Positions 9,375-18,497 of a stretch of DNA of 38,493 bases are shown here, in pieces. Under the pieces are notes generated by a model, which saw only the letters and a list, made by a program, of their open reading frames with translations, did no database searches and was not told the origin of the DNA. Location: contig CALUJO010000023.1 of assembly GCA_944320965.1 (NCBI GenBank), positions 1-38,493 on the forward strand, given 5' to 3'. This DNA comes from an uncultured Bacteroidaceae bacterium. Its GTDB lineage: Bacteria > Bacteroidota > Bacteroidia > Bacteroidales > Bacteroidaceae. How positions within the stretch are numbered: the stretch's first letter is position 1; the number at the start of each line of letters is the position of its first letter. The translations under genes were made by a program, and so were the position numbers.

Positions 9375-10226
9375 TTATTTGTGTATATGTTTCTCGGCAT
9401 GGTAGGAGGAACGTACAAGCGGACCGCTTTCTACATCCCTGAAACCTTTTGCAAGTCCTGTTTCCCGGTATCTGTCAAACTGTTCGGGAGTGACATATTC
9501 TCGTACAGGATAATGCCGGTGAGTCGGTTGCAGATACTGTCCTATTGTAAGGATGGAACATTTGTTTTGCAGCAAATCGTCCATAAGTTCTTCAACTTCC
9601 TGAACAGTTTCGCCAAGACCTACCATAATTCCCGATTTGGCTACTATGCCTCTTTTAGCAATCATTCTTATTACGTTGAGACTTGTATCATATTTTGCCG
9701 CACTTCTTACTTCGGGAGTGAGACGTCTTACGGTCTCCATGTTGTGGGATATTATATCCGGTCTTTCGGCTGCAACTATGTCTATAAGTTCCTCACGCTG
9801 CTTGAAGTCGGGTATAAGCACTTCAAGTGTCGTTTCCGGATTGAGCTTTTTGACTTGTCTTATGGTTTCAGCCCAATGATGTGCCCCCAGGTCGTCAAGG
9901 TCATCGCGGTCAACAGAAGTGATTACCGCATGTTTCAGCTTCATCAGCTGAATTGATTTTGCTATATTTTCTGGCTCAGCAGGGTCAAGCGGCAGAGGTT
10001 TTCCGGTCTTTGTATTGCAGAATTTGCATGAACGTGTGCATATATCGCCAGCAATCATGAACGTTGCTGTTCCTCTTCTCCAGCATTCTCCAATATTAGG
10101 GCAGCGTCCGCTTGAGCAGATTGTATGCAGACAGTGTGTATCTACAATACGTTTTGTTTCGGCATATTTTTCGTTGCTTCCAAAGTTTACTTTCAGCCAT
10201 TCAGGCTTTCTCAAATGTTCAGGCAT
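9375..10226 (-). CDS. lipA: lipoyl synthase
   Basis: A radical-SAM enzyme that inserts two sulfurs into octanoyl groups bound to lipoyl domains of 2-oxoacid dehydrogenases or the glycine cleavage H protein. The 283-residue protein has the auxiliary-cluster cysteines C37, C42 and C48 (CSSGRCPNIGEC) and the SAM-cluster CxxxCxxC at C63, C67 and C70. TVDRDDL-type text (ITSVDRDDLDDLGAHHWA) appears near 99 and the C-terminal GPLVRSSYHA supplies the conserved serine region. Length is normal. It starts 5 bases after the DPP IV stop and so is probably co-transcribed with it. No lipB or lplA partner is in the window. Confidence 0.96.
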   Translation of the reverse strand: MPEHLRKPEWLKVNFGSNEKYAETKRIVDTHCLHTICSSGRCPNIGECWRRGTATFMIAGDICTRSCKFCNTKTGKPLPLDPAEPENIAKSIQLMKLKHAVITSVDRDDLDDLGAHHWAETIRQVKKLNPETTLEVLIPDFKQREELIDIVAAERPDIISHNMETVRRLTPEVRSAAKYDTSLNVIRMIAKRGIVAKSGIMVGLGETVQEVEELMDDLLQNKCSILTIGQYLQPTHRHYPVREYVTPEQFDRYRETGLAKGFRDVESGPLVRSSYHAEKHIHK

Positions 10227-10231
10227 AGGTA

Positions 10232-12424
10232 TTAAAGGTTTTCTTTAATGAAGTTTGTCAGTTTATTGTAAAGGTGGTTTCTTGTGTTGCCGCCATAGAT
10301 ACTGTGGTTTCTGTTTGTATAAACCATCATGTCAAAATCAATGCCAAGCTGTACAAGATGTTCGGTATATTCTGCCATATTTCTCAAATGTACGTTGTCA
10401 TCGGCAGTACCGTGAACAAGAAGCAGTTTGCCTTTCAGGTTTTCGGCACGGGTGATAGCAGACGACTTGTCGTATCCTTCGCCGTTTTCCTGAGGTGTAC
10501 GCATAAAACGTTCTGTATATACAGTGTCATAGTAGCGCCAGTCGGTTGGTGCCGCAACCGCAATACCAGCCTTGAATACACCGCTTCCCTGACTCATGCT
10601 CATAAGTGTCATGTAGCCTCCGTAGCTCCATCCCCATATACCTATTCTTGATTTGTCAACATAAGGCAGTGTTCCAAGGTATTTTGCTGCATATACCTGG
10701 TCGTCGGCTTCCTTTACTCCAATACTCATATATGTACATTTTTCAAAATCTGCACCGCGACCTCCTGTTCCTCGTCCGTCAACGCAGGCAACAATGTATC
10801 CCTGTGTTGCCATATAGTTTTCCCAGCTTATTCCCCATCTGTTCAACACTTGCTGTGAACCCGGTCCGCTGTACTGGAACATAAGTACAGGATATTTCTT
10901 TGATGCATCAAAATCTGTAGGCTTTATAATCCAACCGTTTAGTTCAACATTTTCCGGAGTTGTGAATTTGAAGAACTCCTTCTGCGGCAGTGTTGTTTCT
11001 GCAATACGTTCTTTCAGTTCCTTGTTGTCCATCAGTGTGGCAAGTACCTTACCCTTGTTGTCGTTTATTGTATATACAGTAGGGGTATTTATATTGCTGA
11101 ACGAGTTGATGTAATATTTGAACGAGTCGGAGAAGATTGCATTGTTTGTACCTTCAGTGTCTGAAGAAAGTCTGGTCTTCTTGTTTTTTGCGTCTATTTT
11201 CCATACATAAGAAGTCATAGGGTTGCCTTCGTTGCTTGAGTAGTAGAAGGTATTTGTCTCTTCGTCCCATCCGTAGAAATCGGTGACTTCAAAATTTCCT
11301 TTTGTTACCTGTTTTACAAGGTTTCCACCAATTGTGTACCAGTAGAGGTGTGCAAATCCGTCTCGTTCGCTTATAAGCGCGATATTGTTTTCGTAGAAAT
11401 GGATGTCACTGTAGGCATTTTCCTTGATATAGCGTTTGTCTTCATCCCTTAATACAAGCTTGCACACTCCGGTCTTTGGATTTGCATAATAGACATCCAT
11501 TCTGTTCTGGTTGCGGTTGAGCGTCATTATGGCAAGTTTCTCTGGGTCGTTAGTAAACTTGATTCTTGGAACATATCCGTCCTTGTCAAGAGGGAGTTCC
11601 ATTTTCTTTGTAACCTTGCTGAATATGTCAAATGTGTGTACGGTTACAACAGAGTTCTTTACTCCTGCAACTGGATATTTGTATGTGTATTCTCCCGGAT
11701 ATTCAGCAAACTGTTCATTCTCCGGTGCAAGGCCCTTGTAAACGGGAAATGAGAATGAAGGTACTTCGCTTTCATTCCATTTTACGTATGCAATCATCTT
11801 GCTGTCCGGACTGAATGTCAAAGCACTGTTGTATGCAAACTCTTCTTCATAGACCCAGTCGGGTGCACCGTTCTTTATTTTGTTGAACTCTCCATCCTTT
11901 GTTACCTGCGATTCGGCATATCCGTACAGGAATTTGACAAGGTATATATTGTTATCCTTGACATATGCCAGCTGGTTTCCGTCGGGTGAGAACACAGGAA
12001 TCTGTACAGGGTCCTTTGTTATATCACGCATTTTGTTGTTGTGCACGTCATAAAGGTGATAAACGGCAGTATATGAGTTACGGTAAATCGGTGTTGTATT
12101 TGTACGGATAAGTATTTTCTTTTCATCCGGTGAGAAGATATATCCGTCAAAACTTTCAAGATTACAGTCGCGTGCTGTCTTGACATCAAATACGGTTTCG
12201 ACTTCCTTTCCTGTCTTGAACGAATATTTTATGATTTTTGTACGGTCGGCACTCATCTGTGTGTAGTGTTCACCGTCTGCCATCGGAGTGATGTTTCTTA
12301 TTCCTCGTGGAGAGTAGTATCCTTTGTTTATGTCTTCAATCGTAAGTTTGTTCTGTGCATCGGCATATGGGGCTGCACAGAGCATTGCGCAGAAAGCCCA
12401 AAGAATTATTTTACTGCTTTTCAT
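10232..12424 (-). CDS. dipeptidyl peptidase IV (S9B family)
   Basis: An exported exopeptidase that removes Xaa-Pro (or Xaa-Ala) dipeptides from peptide N termini. The 730-residue protein has a signal peptide (residues 1-23, ...APYADAQ), then a beta-propeller of about 440 residues with repeated FSPDG-type motifs and the GAPDWVYEEEFA segment that holds the substrate N-terminus-binding glutamates. The alpha/beta hydrolase domain carries the triad S600 (GWSYGGY), D675 (HGTADDNVH) and H707 (NRNHSIYG). All expected residues are present. It is the first gene of a minus-strand unit with lipA and begins after a divergent intergenic region shared with the TonB receptor. Confidence 0.96.
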   Translation of the reverse strand: MKSSKIILWAFCAMLCAAPYADAQNKLTIEDINKGYYSPRGIRNITPMADGEHYTQMSADRTKIIKYSFKTGKEVETVFDVKTARDCNLESFDGYIFSPDEKKILIRTNTTPIYRNSYTAVYHLYDVHNNKMRDITKDPVQIPVFSPDGNQLAYVKDNNIYLVKFLYGYAESQVTKDGEFNKIKNGAPDWVYEEEFAYNSALTFSPDSKMIAYVKWNESEVPSFSFPVYKGLAPENEQFAEYPGEYTYKYPVAGVKNSVVTVHTFDIFSKVTKKMELPLDKDGYVPRIKFTNDPEKLAIMTLNRNQNRMDVYYANPKTGVCKLVLRDEDKRYIKENAYSDIHFYENNIALISERDGFAHLYWYTIGGNLVKQVTKGNFEVTDFYGWDEETNTFYYSSNEGNPMTSYVWKIDAKNKKTRLSSDTEGTNNAIFSDSFKYYINSFSNINTPTVYTINDNKGKVLATLMDNKELKERIAETTLPQKEFFKFTTPENVELNGWIIKPTDFDASKKYPVLMFQYSGPGSQQVLNRWGISWENYMATQGYIVACVDGRGTGGRGADFEKCTYMSIGVKEADDQVYAAKYLGTLPYVDKSRIGIWGWSYGGYMTLMSMSQGSGVFKAGIAVAAPTDWRYYDTVYTERFMRTPQENGEGYDKSSAITRAENLKGKLLLVHGTADDNVHLRNMAEYTEHLVQLGIDFDMMVYTNRNHSIYGGNTRNHLYNKLTNFIKENL

Positions 12425-12465
12425 AAATTCAATATTGTTTTGTTCTATAAGTGTATAATGTTCTA

Positions 12466-12473
12466 CAAAGCTA
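12466..12473 (-). promoter_or_regulatory. -7 element for the DPP IV-lipA unit
   Basis: On the minus strand TAGCTTTG matches TAnnTTTG about 42 bases before the DPP IV start. No clear -33 TTTG is present. The rest of the 275-base divergent region (12425-12699) is AT-rich, with no gene seen. Confidence 0.45.
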
Positions 12474-12663
12474 TAAAAACATTTTGTTTTGGACTCTGTT
12501 TTTGGGGATTATTTAATTCATGGCTTTGTATTCATTTTATCATTTGTCATTATATTTTAGGGACGTTGTGAAACTATTTTTGTATTTATATACAACTGTC
12601 TATAAATAAAGATTTAATCCCAATATTTTATTAAATCATAATGCTGAACTTTTTATTTATTCC

Positions 12664-12671
12664 TATCTTTG
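12664..12671 (+). promoter_or_regulatory. -7 element for the TonB-dependent receptor
   Basis: TATCTTTG matches TAnnTTTG, 28 bases before the receptor ATG. The implied leader is about 20 bases. Confidence 0.5.
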
Positions 12672-12699
12672 CAAATATTAACTTATTTTTCGAATTTCA

Positions 12700-15066
12700 A
12701 TGAAAAAACTGATGTTGTATTTTCTGCTTTTCGCAGGTGTTTTTTGGGTAATGCCTTTTTCTGCCTATTCTATTGATATAAAAGGCCGTGTTATTGACGC
12801 CCGAACACGCGAGGCTTTGCCTTTTGTGAATGTTACGATTTATGGTAAGCCTGATGTCGGTTCGGCAACAGACATTGACGGAACATTTACAATTACCAGT
12901 GTCAAGCCAGGAATATTCCGTCTTGTGGCATCATATGTAGGTTACAAGACCACAGAAACTTCCGAATATATGGCAACAATAAAGGATGTTTTTGTCGAAA
13001 TAGAAATGGAGGAGGATGCAACAAATCTTGAAGGCGTTACAATCACTTCGACAGTTTTCCGTAAAATGCCTGACGCTCCTGTAAGCCTTCGTCTAATTTC
13101 ATTGCAGGAAATTGAAAAAAGTCCGGGAGCTAACAGGGATATTTCAAGGATAGTACAGTCGTATCCTGGTGTTAGCTTTTCACCTGGAAGTTACAGAAAT
13201 GACCTTATTGTCCGAGGAGGTTCGCCTTCCGAAAACAGATTTTACCTTGACGGAATAGAGATACCAAATATAAACCATTTCAGTACTCAGGGAGCATCCG
13301 GAGGACCTACCGGTATTATAAATGCAGACTTCATACGTGAAGTAAGATTTTATACAGGTTCTTTTCCTGCCGACAAGGGAAATGCTCTGAGCTCTGTTCT
13401 TGATTTCAGACTGAAAGACGGTGATATGTCAACAAATAAATTCAAGGCAACGCTTGGAGCTGCAGAAGTGTCGTTTACGGGCGACGGACATATTGGCGAC
13501 AAGGTTTCGTATATAGTATCAGTACGCCAGTCATATTTGCAGTTGCTTTTCAAGTTATTGCAATTACCGTTCCTGCCAAGATTTACCGACGGGCAGTTCA
13601 AGATAAAGTCACGCATAGACAATAAGAATGAAATAACCGTTCTCGGTCTGTTTGGAATAGACGATATGCAGCTGAACACTTCCATCACAGGTGAGAGTGC
13701 TGAATATATGCTGAGCTATCTGCCTACAATAAAGCAGGAGACTTTTACAGTAGGTGCTTCCTACAAGCATTATGGCGGGAATAATACACAGACATTGTCT
13801 TTGGGACACAGCTACCTGAATAACAGAAACTATAAGTATAAGGGAAATGACGAGTCAAGCGAGGATAATCTGAATATGCGCATAAAGTCGGTAGAGCAGA
13901 AGACTTCACTCCGATTCGAGAACAAGACTTATTGGGGAGATTGGACATGGACAAACAGTGCTGATGTTTCCTATGCAATTTATGACAATTATGCGTTCAA
14001 CAGAATATTTGCAGGTAAGCCAATAGTTTCAGAATATGATACTGATTTGGGGGTTATGCTTTGGGGATTGTCAAGTAATGTTGTCTATGAGCCTGCATCA
14101 AAAATAATGACTGCATCGTTCGGTTTCAGAAGTGACGGAGCTGATTATTCACGTAAGATGATGAATATGCTGCGTAACATTTCACCACGTGCATTAGTAT
14201 CATTCAATATTAACAGTCATATTGATTTAAGTGCAAGTACTGGTATATATTATCAGCTTCCTCCATATACAGCATTGGGTTACAAGGAAAACGGAGTTTA
14301 TGCAAACAATGACCTTGACTACATGCGTGTGATACAGGGAACATTGGGAGCGAGCTATAATTTTACGCCGAGTTCATCGCTTACAGCCGAAGTGTTCTAC
14401 AAACAATATGGAAATGTTCCGCTTTCTGTTTCCGATAATATTCCACTGGCATGTAAGGGAAATGATTATGGTGTAGTAGGAAATGAAAAACTGGTTTCGG
14501 CTGCCGAGGGCAGGTCTTACGGTATAGAGTTTATGGGAAAATGGCAGATACCCGAAAAGATAACTCTTGTTTCATCATTAACCCTTTATAAAAGTGAGTA
14601 TCGAAATGACCACAACAGCAAATATATAGTTTCGGCATGGGACAACCGTTTTATCTGGAATGCAAGCGGAATATATGAGTTCCCGTACAATTGGAGTGTC
14701 GGGGCAAAGGTAAGCTGTCTTGGAGGTGCGCCATATACACCGTATGATGAGGACAAATCTTCACTTATAGATGCATGGAATGTGACTGGAAGACCTTATC
14801 TTGATTACAGCCGTTACAACTCTGAGCGACTTCCTTTCTACGGACAGCTTGACATAAGGGTTGACAAAACTTTCATTTTCCGTAAGGTGAAGTTCGGTGC
14901 TTATGTGGATTTGCAGAATGTAACCGTTTCAAAATACCGTTTGGCTGATGTCCCGATGAGTACAGGAGTGGTAAACCCTGATGACCCTACGAGATATATC
15001 ATGAAACATATAAAACAGGAATACGGAACACTTGTTCCTACACTCGGACTGTCATTGGAATTCTGA
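12700..15066 (+). CDS. TonB-dependent outer-membrane receptor
   Basis: A 788-residue energy-coupled outer-membrane transporter. After a signal peptide (1-24) comes a CarboxypepD_reg-like beta-sandwich (about 26-107, IDIKGRVIDARTREALPFVNV). The plug follows (about 115-225, with SFSPGSYRNDLIVRGGSPSENR, then FYLDGIEIPNINHF). The remaining about 550 residues read as a beta-barrel with alternating hydrophobic strands, ending in the expected terminal aromatic residue (LGLSLEF). There is no SusD-like partner next to it, so it is not part of a typical starch-utilisation-like pair; the ligand is unknown. It has its own promoter element and a strong terminator. Confidence 0.93.
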   Translation: MKKLMLYFLLFAGVFWVMPFSAYSIDIKGRVIDARTREALPFVNVTIYGKPDVGSATDIDGTFTITSVKPGIFRLVASYVGYKTTETSEYMATIKDVFVEIEMEEDATNLEGVTITSTVFRKMPDAPVSLRLISLQEIEKSPGANRDISRIVQSYPGVSFSPGSYRNDLIVRGGSPSENRFYLDGIEIPNINHFSTQGASGGPTGIINADFIREVRFYTGSFPADKGNALSSVLDFRLKDGDMSTNKFKATLGAAEVSFTGDGHIGDKVSYIVSVRQSYLQLLFKLLQLPFLPRFTDGQFKIKSRIDNKNEITVLGLFGIDDMQLNTSITGESAEYMLSYLPTIKQETFTVGASYKHYGGNNTQTLSLGHSYLNNRNYKYKGNDESSEDNLNMRIKSVEQKTSLRFENKTYWGDWTWTNSADVSYAIYDNYAFNRIFAGKPIVSEYDTDLGVMLWGLSSNVVYEPASKIMTASFGFRSDGADYSRKMMNMLRNISPRALVSFNINSHIDLSASTGIYYQLPPYTALGYKENGVYANNDLDYMRVIQGTLGASYNFTPSSSLTAEVFYKQYGNVPLSVSDNIPLACKGNDYGVVGNEKLVSAAEGRSYGIEFMGKWQIPEKITLVSSLTLYKSEYRNDHNSKYIVSAWDNRFIWNASGIYEFPYNWSVGAKVSCLGGAPYTPYDEDKSSLIDAWNVTGRPYLDYSRYNSERLPFYGQLDIRVDKTFIFRKVKFGAYVDLQNVTVSKYRLADVPMSTGVVNPDDPTRYIMKHIKQEYGTLVPTLGLSLEF

Positions 15067-15118
15067 TGCAGTCTGTTTAAGTTATAGTCTGTATAATAGA
15101 TAGTTATGTGCTTTGAAT

Positions 15119-15167
15119 ATTAAAGTGCTCTAAATTAGTTTATACGACTAATTTAGAGCACTTTAAT
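15119..15167. terminator. large bidirectional terminator between the TonB receptor and kbl
   Basis: Perfect 21-bp inverted repeat: arms 15119-15139 and 15147-15167 with a 7-base loop TTATACG. The core of one arm is AGTGCTCTAAATTAGT. It lies between convergent genes and is AT-rich at its base, so it can act in both directions. Confidence 0.9.
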
Positions 15168-15211
15168 GTTTTCTTCCTATTAATCTTATTAATATTAATA
15201 GAATGTAATAG

Positions 15212-16399
15212 TTATTTCAAAACACCAAGTTCCTTGCCTACCTTGATAAATGCGTTGATACACTTGTCAAGATGTTCTCTTTCGTGGCCTGCAGAAAGCT
15301 GAACTCTGATTCTTGCTTCGCCTTTTGGAACAACTGGGTAGTAGAAACCTGTAACATAAACGCCTTCTTCAAGAAGTTTTGAAGCGTAAACTTGTGAAAG
15401 TTTTGCGTCATAAAGCATTACAGCACAGATTGCACTCTGTGTCGGCTTGATATCAAAACCTGCTTCAATCATCTTGTTTCTGAAATATTCAACGTTAGAA
15501 ACAAGCTTATCATGAAGTGCATTGCTTTCTTTAAGCATCTTGAATACTTCAAGGCTGGCTCCTACAACTGCAGGTGGTATTGAGTTTGAGAACAGATACG
15601 GTCTTGAACGTTGTCTCAACAGTTCGATGATTTCTTTTCTACCGGTAGTGAAACCTCCGATTGCTCCGCCGAATGCTTTGCCAAGTGTACCTGTTACGAT
15701 ATCAACTCTTCCGTATGTATTGAACTTTTCGTTTACTCCGTGGCCTGTTTCACCGACAACTCCTGCAGAGTGGCATTCGTCAACCATTACAAGTGCATCA
15801 TATTTTTCGGCAAGGTCGCATATTTTATCCATAGGAGCAACGTTTCCGTCCATAGAGAACACACCGTCAGTAACGATGATTCTGAATCTCTGTGCCTGTG
15901 CTTCCTGAAGACATTTTTCAAGTTCTTCCATATTGGCGTTTGCATATCTGTAACGTTTAGCCTTGCAGAGTCTTACACCGTCAATAATAGATGCATGGTT
16001 AAGAGAGTCGGAGATGATAGCATCTTCGTCTGTCAGCAAAGGTTCGAATACACCGCCGTTTGCATCGAAGCATGCAGCATAAAGAATAGTGTCTTCTGTC
16101 TTGAAATAATCGGAAATAGCAGCTTCAAGCTGTTTGTGAATATCCTGAGTACCGCAGATGAAACGAACAGAGGACATTCCGTAACCTCTTTTCTCAATCA
16201 TTTCGTTAGCCGCTTTCATTACTCTCGGATTGTTTGACAGTCCAAGGTAGTTGTTGGCACAGAAGTTAAGAACTTTTTTGCCTTTTACTGTGATTTCGGC
16301 CTGTTGCTGGCTTTCAATCAAGCGTTCTTCCTTATAGAGGCCCGCTTCTTTGATCTCAGTCAATGTCTGAGTCAGATGATCTTTTATTTTTCCGTACAT
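15212..16399 (-). CDS. kbl: glycine C-acetyltransferase (2-amino-3-ketobutyrate CoA ligase)
   Basis: A PLP enzyme that splits 2-amino-3-oxobutyrate with CoA into glycine and acetyl-CoA, the second step of threonine breakdown. The 395-residue protein belongs to the alpha-oxoamine synthase family. It shows NFCANNYLGLS at 45-55, the cofactor-contacting D207 in VMVDECHSAG and the Schiff-base lysine K241 in TGTLGKAFGGAIGG. The C-terminal FYYPVVPKGEARIRVQLSAGH is highly characteristic of Kbl. Length is exactly that of the family. It is divergent from tdh across a 280-base intergenic region, and the two enzymes act in sequence. Confidence 0.96.
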   Translation of the reverse strand: MYGKIKDHLTQTLTEIKEAGLYKEERLIESQQQAEITVKGKKVLNFCANNYLGLSNNPRVMKAANEMIEKRGYGMSSVRFICGTQDIHKQLEAAISDYFKTEDTILYAACFDANGGVFEPLLTDEDAIISDSLNHASIIDGVRLCKAKRYRYANANMEELEKCLQEAQAQRFRIIVTDGVFSMDGNVAPMDKICDLAEKYDALVMVDECHSAGVVGETGHGVNEKFNTYGRVDIVTGTLGKAFGGAIGGFTTGRKEIIELLRQRSRPYLFSNSIPPAVVGASLEVFKMLKESNALHDKLVSNVEYFRNKMIEAGFDIKPTQSAICAVMLYDAKLSQVYASKLLEEGVYVTGFYYPVVPKGEARIRVQLSAGHEREHLDKCINAFIKVGKELGVLK

Positions 16400-16522
16400 A
16401 ATTTAAAACTTTAAAAAGTTTATTTATACCTGATATATTCTATACTAATAATATGTAAGTATAAAATGGTTGTTGAATGGTTTATTCCTTTTTATATAAT
16501 CGTTTTTTATACTTACACTTTG

Positions 16523-16530
16523 CAAATATA
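16523..16530 (-). promoter_or_regulatory. -7 element for kbl
   Basis: On the minus strand TATATTTG matches TAnnTTTG about 124 bases before the kbl start, leaving a leader of roughly 115 bases. No convincing -33 was found. Confidence 0.4.
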
Positions 16531-16636
16531 TATCAAAATGTTTTTTTTAGAGCATTTCCTATATATTTATTTCAAAGGTGATGATAAAATTTAAATAAAC
16601 CAAGTATTAAGGTGTAACAAAATCAAAAAATATATC

Positions 16637-16644
16637 TAATTTTG
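16637..16644 (+). promoter_or_regulatory. -7 element for tdh
   Basis: TAATTTTG matches TAnnTTTG and lies 36 bases before the tdh ATG. The intergenic region shared with kbl (16400-16679) is AT-rich, and I saw no riboswitch-like structure in it. Confidence 0.45.
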
Positions 16645-16679
16645 TTCCGAATTAATAAACCTTCAATGTTGAATTAAAA

Positions 16680-17636
16680 ATGAAGAAAATATTTGTAGTA
16701 GGCTCTACGGGCCAGATTGGCTCAGAGTTAACAATGGAATTGAGAAGAAGATATGGTAATGATAATGTCGTTGCAGGTTATATACCGGGAGCTGAGCCTA
16801 AGGGCGAATTGTTTGAATCTGGTCCTGCCGAACTTGCAGATGTTACAAAACCTGAACAGCTTGCCGAAGCTATAAAGAAACATAATATCGATGCAATTTA
16901 CAACCTTGCAGCTTTGTTGTCGGTAGTTGCCGAAAAGAAACCTTTGCTTGCTTGGAAGATTGGCATTGACGGTTTATTGAATATACTGGAACTTGCTAAG
17001 GAACATAACTGTTCTGTATTCACTCCAAGTTCAATAGGTTCATTCGGTCTTAATACTCCTCACTTCATGACTCCTCAGGATACTATTCAGCGTCCAAAGA
17101 CAATTTACGGAGTATCAAAGGTTACTACAGAATTGTTAAGCGACTATTACCATTCAAAATATGGCGTTGATACACGTTCTGTAAGATTCCCTGGAATCAT
17201 TTCAAACGTAACACCTCCGGGTGGCGGTACAACAGACTATGCTGTTGATATCTACTACTATGCAGTAAGAGGCGAGAAGTTTACATGTCCTATAAAGAAA
17301 GGTACTTTGATGGATATGATGTATATGCCTGATGCTTTGAATGCTGCAATCAGTCTTATGGAAGCTAACCCAGACAGACTTGTTCACCGCAACGGATTCA
17401 ATATCGCTTCAATGAGTTTCGATCCGGAAGAAATATACAATGCAATAAAGAAGTATGTTCCAGACTTTGAAATGGTATATGATGTTGATCCTTTGAAGCA
17501 GTCAATAGCTGAATCTTGGCCGGATAAGATGGACGACTCATGTGCACGCGCAGAATGGGATTGGAAACCATCATACGATCTTGATTCAATGACTGTTGAT
17601 ATGCTTGAAAAACTGAGAGCAAGACTTTTGAAATAA
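16680..17636 (+). CDS. tdh: L-threonine 3-dehydrogenase, epimerase-like (SDR) type
   Basis: It oxidises L-threonine to 2-amino-3-oxobutyrate with NAD+, feeding Kbl. The 318-residue protein is an extended short-chain dehydrogenase, not the zinc enzyme of E. coli. It has the Rossmann motif GSTGQIG at 8-14, catalytic Ser in FTPSSIGSFG near 117-118, and the Tyr-Lys pair Y143/K147 in TIYGVSKV. FPGIISNVTPPGGGTTDYAVDIYY (read in two parts around 171-194) is characteristic of this Tdh subgroup. It is divergent from kbl and heads a unit with a lipoprotein gene, murB and a NimA-like gene. Assignment rests on both the motif set and the neighbour kbl. Confidence 0.93.
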   Translation: MKKIFVVGSTGQIGSELTMELRRRYGNDNVVAGYIPGAEPKGELFESGPAELADVTKPEQLAEAIKKHNIDAIYNLAALLSVVAEKKPLLAWKIGIDGLLNILELAKEHNCSVFTPSSIGSFGLNTPHFMTPQDTIQRPKTIYGVSKVTTELLSDYYHSKYGVDTRSVRFPGIISNVTPPGGGTTDYAVDIYYYAVRGEKFTCPIKKGTLMDMMYMPDALNAAISLMEANPDRLVHRNGFNIASMSFDPEEIYNAIKKYVPDFEMVYDVDPLKQSIAESWPDKMDDSCARAEWDWKPSYDLDSMTVDMLEKLRARLLK

Positions 17637-17650
17637 ACTTTATATTGTTT

Positions 17651-18496
17651 ATGAGATTTGGCAGATATTCATATGTTTTGATGACACTGTTTGCTTTGTG
17701 TTCATGTAACGGCGGAGTGGAACAAAAGAGAATACCTGAAAAGAATAATATAGAAGATACCTTGCTGCTGTTGGAATCCGACAGCGGCAAGGTCTTTTAT
17801 AAGGACGGCCTTTATGCAAATGCCGACAATTCCTTTTATGATTTCATATATTTGTTCAAATCCGATTCTGTATTTCAGAGGGAACGTATTTCCTTTCCTG
17901 TAAGAAATATTAATGAAAACGGTAATTTAGAATATATTGATTCAGGCAAGTGGCATTTTTATACTGAAATGCTTGACAATATATATTACACACAGTTTTT
18001 CAATAAGGAACAGGATATAGACGATTCTGCCGATATATGTGACAGCAGTATTTCACTGAAAGAATTCTATTTAGACAAAGAACTTATACGGAGCTATAAT
18101 TTTGCAAAAGACGAAAACGGCAGATGGATGCTTGAATCAATTGAAATGAAAAAAGGTGATTCAGATGATTTCATTTATTTTTATGCACGTTTCGTCAGTG
18201 ATTCTGTGTTCCAGAATGAACATTTGTCCGGCAATATAAAGTTTGTTACTTATGACCCTGCAGATGATTTGTCCATTATGGAAGCGGATATTTCTTCCGA
18301 CCAGTGGAATACATTTAAACCGGTAATGAATACTGATGTAATATCGGAGTTTGACTGTCATCATTCAGACACGAAGTCAAACATTATTATCGCTTCTACC
18401 GTTCAGATAGATGCCGGTTATAATGTCAGGCTCCATTTCAGAAAAAACTTGAGAAAAGGTTGGTTATTGTATAAATACGAAGATTTAAGTAATTGA
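17651..18496 (+). CDS. putative lipoprotein of unknown function
   Basis: From ATG 17651 the product is 281 residues with an SpII-type N terminus (hydrophobic VLMTLFAL then C19 in LCSCNGG). An in-frame TTG at 17645 is a less likely start. The mature part is acidic and polar, and contains two similar stretches: DFIYLFKSDSVFQRERISFP (near 61-80) and DFIYFYARFVSDSVFQNEHL (near 174-193). That suggests an internal duplication of a beta-rich unit of roughly 110 residues. No catalytic motif is recognised. It lies 14 bases after tdh and 1 base before murB, so it is probably co-transcribed, though a functional link to either is not evident. Confidence 0.85.
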   Translation: MRFGRYSYVLMTLFALCSCNGGVEQKRIPEKNNIEDTLLLLESDSGKVFYKDGLYANADNSFYDFIYLFKSDSVFQRERISFPVRNINENGNLEYIDSGKWHFYTEMLDNIYYTQFFNKEQDIDDSADICDSSISLKEFYLDKELIRSYNFAKDENGRWMLESIEMKKGDSDDFIYFYARFVSDSVFQNEHLSGNIKFVTYDPADDLSIMEADISSDQWNTFKPVMNTDVISEFDCHHSDTKSNIIIASTVQIDAGYNVRLHFRKNLRKGWLLYKYEDLSN

Positions 18497-18497
18497 T

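Noticed and set aside
12700..15066. A polysaccharide-utilisation locus
   Set aside because: Only a TonB-dependent receptor is present. There is no SusD-like lipoprotein, glycoside hydrolase or hybrid two-component sensor nearby.
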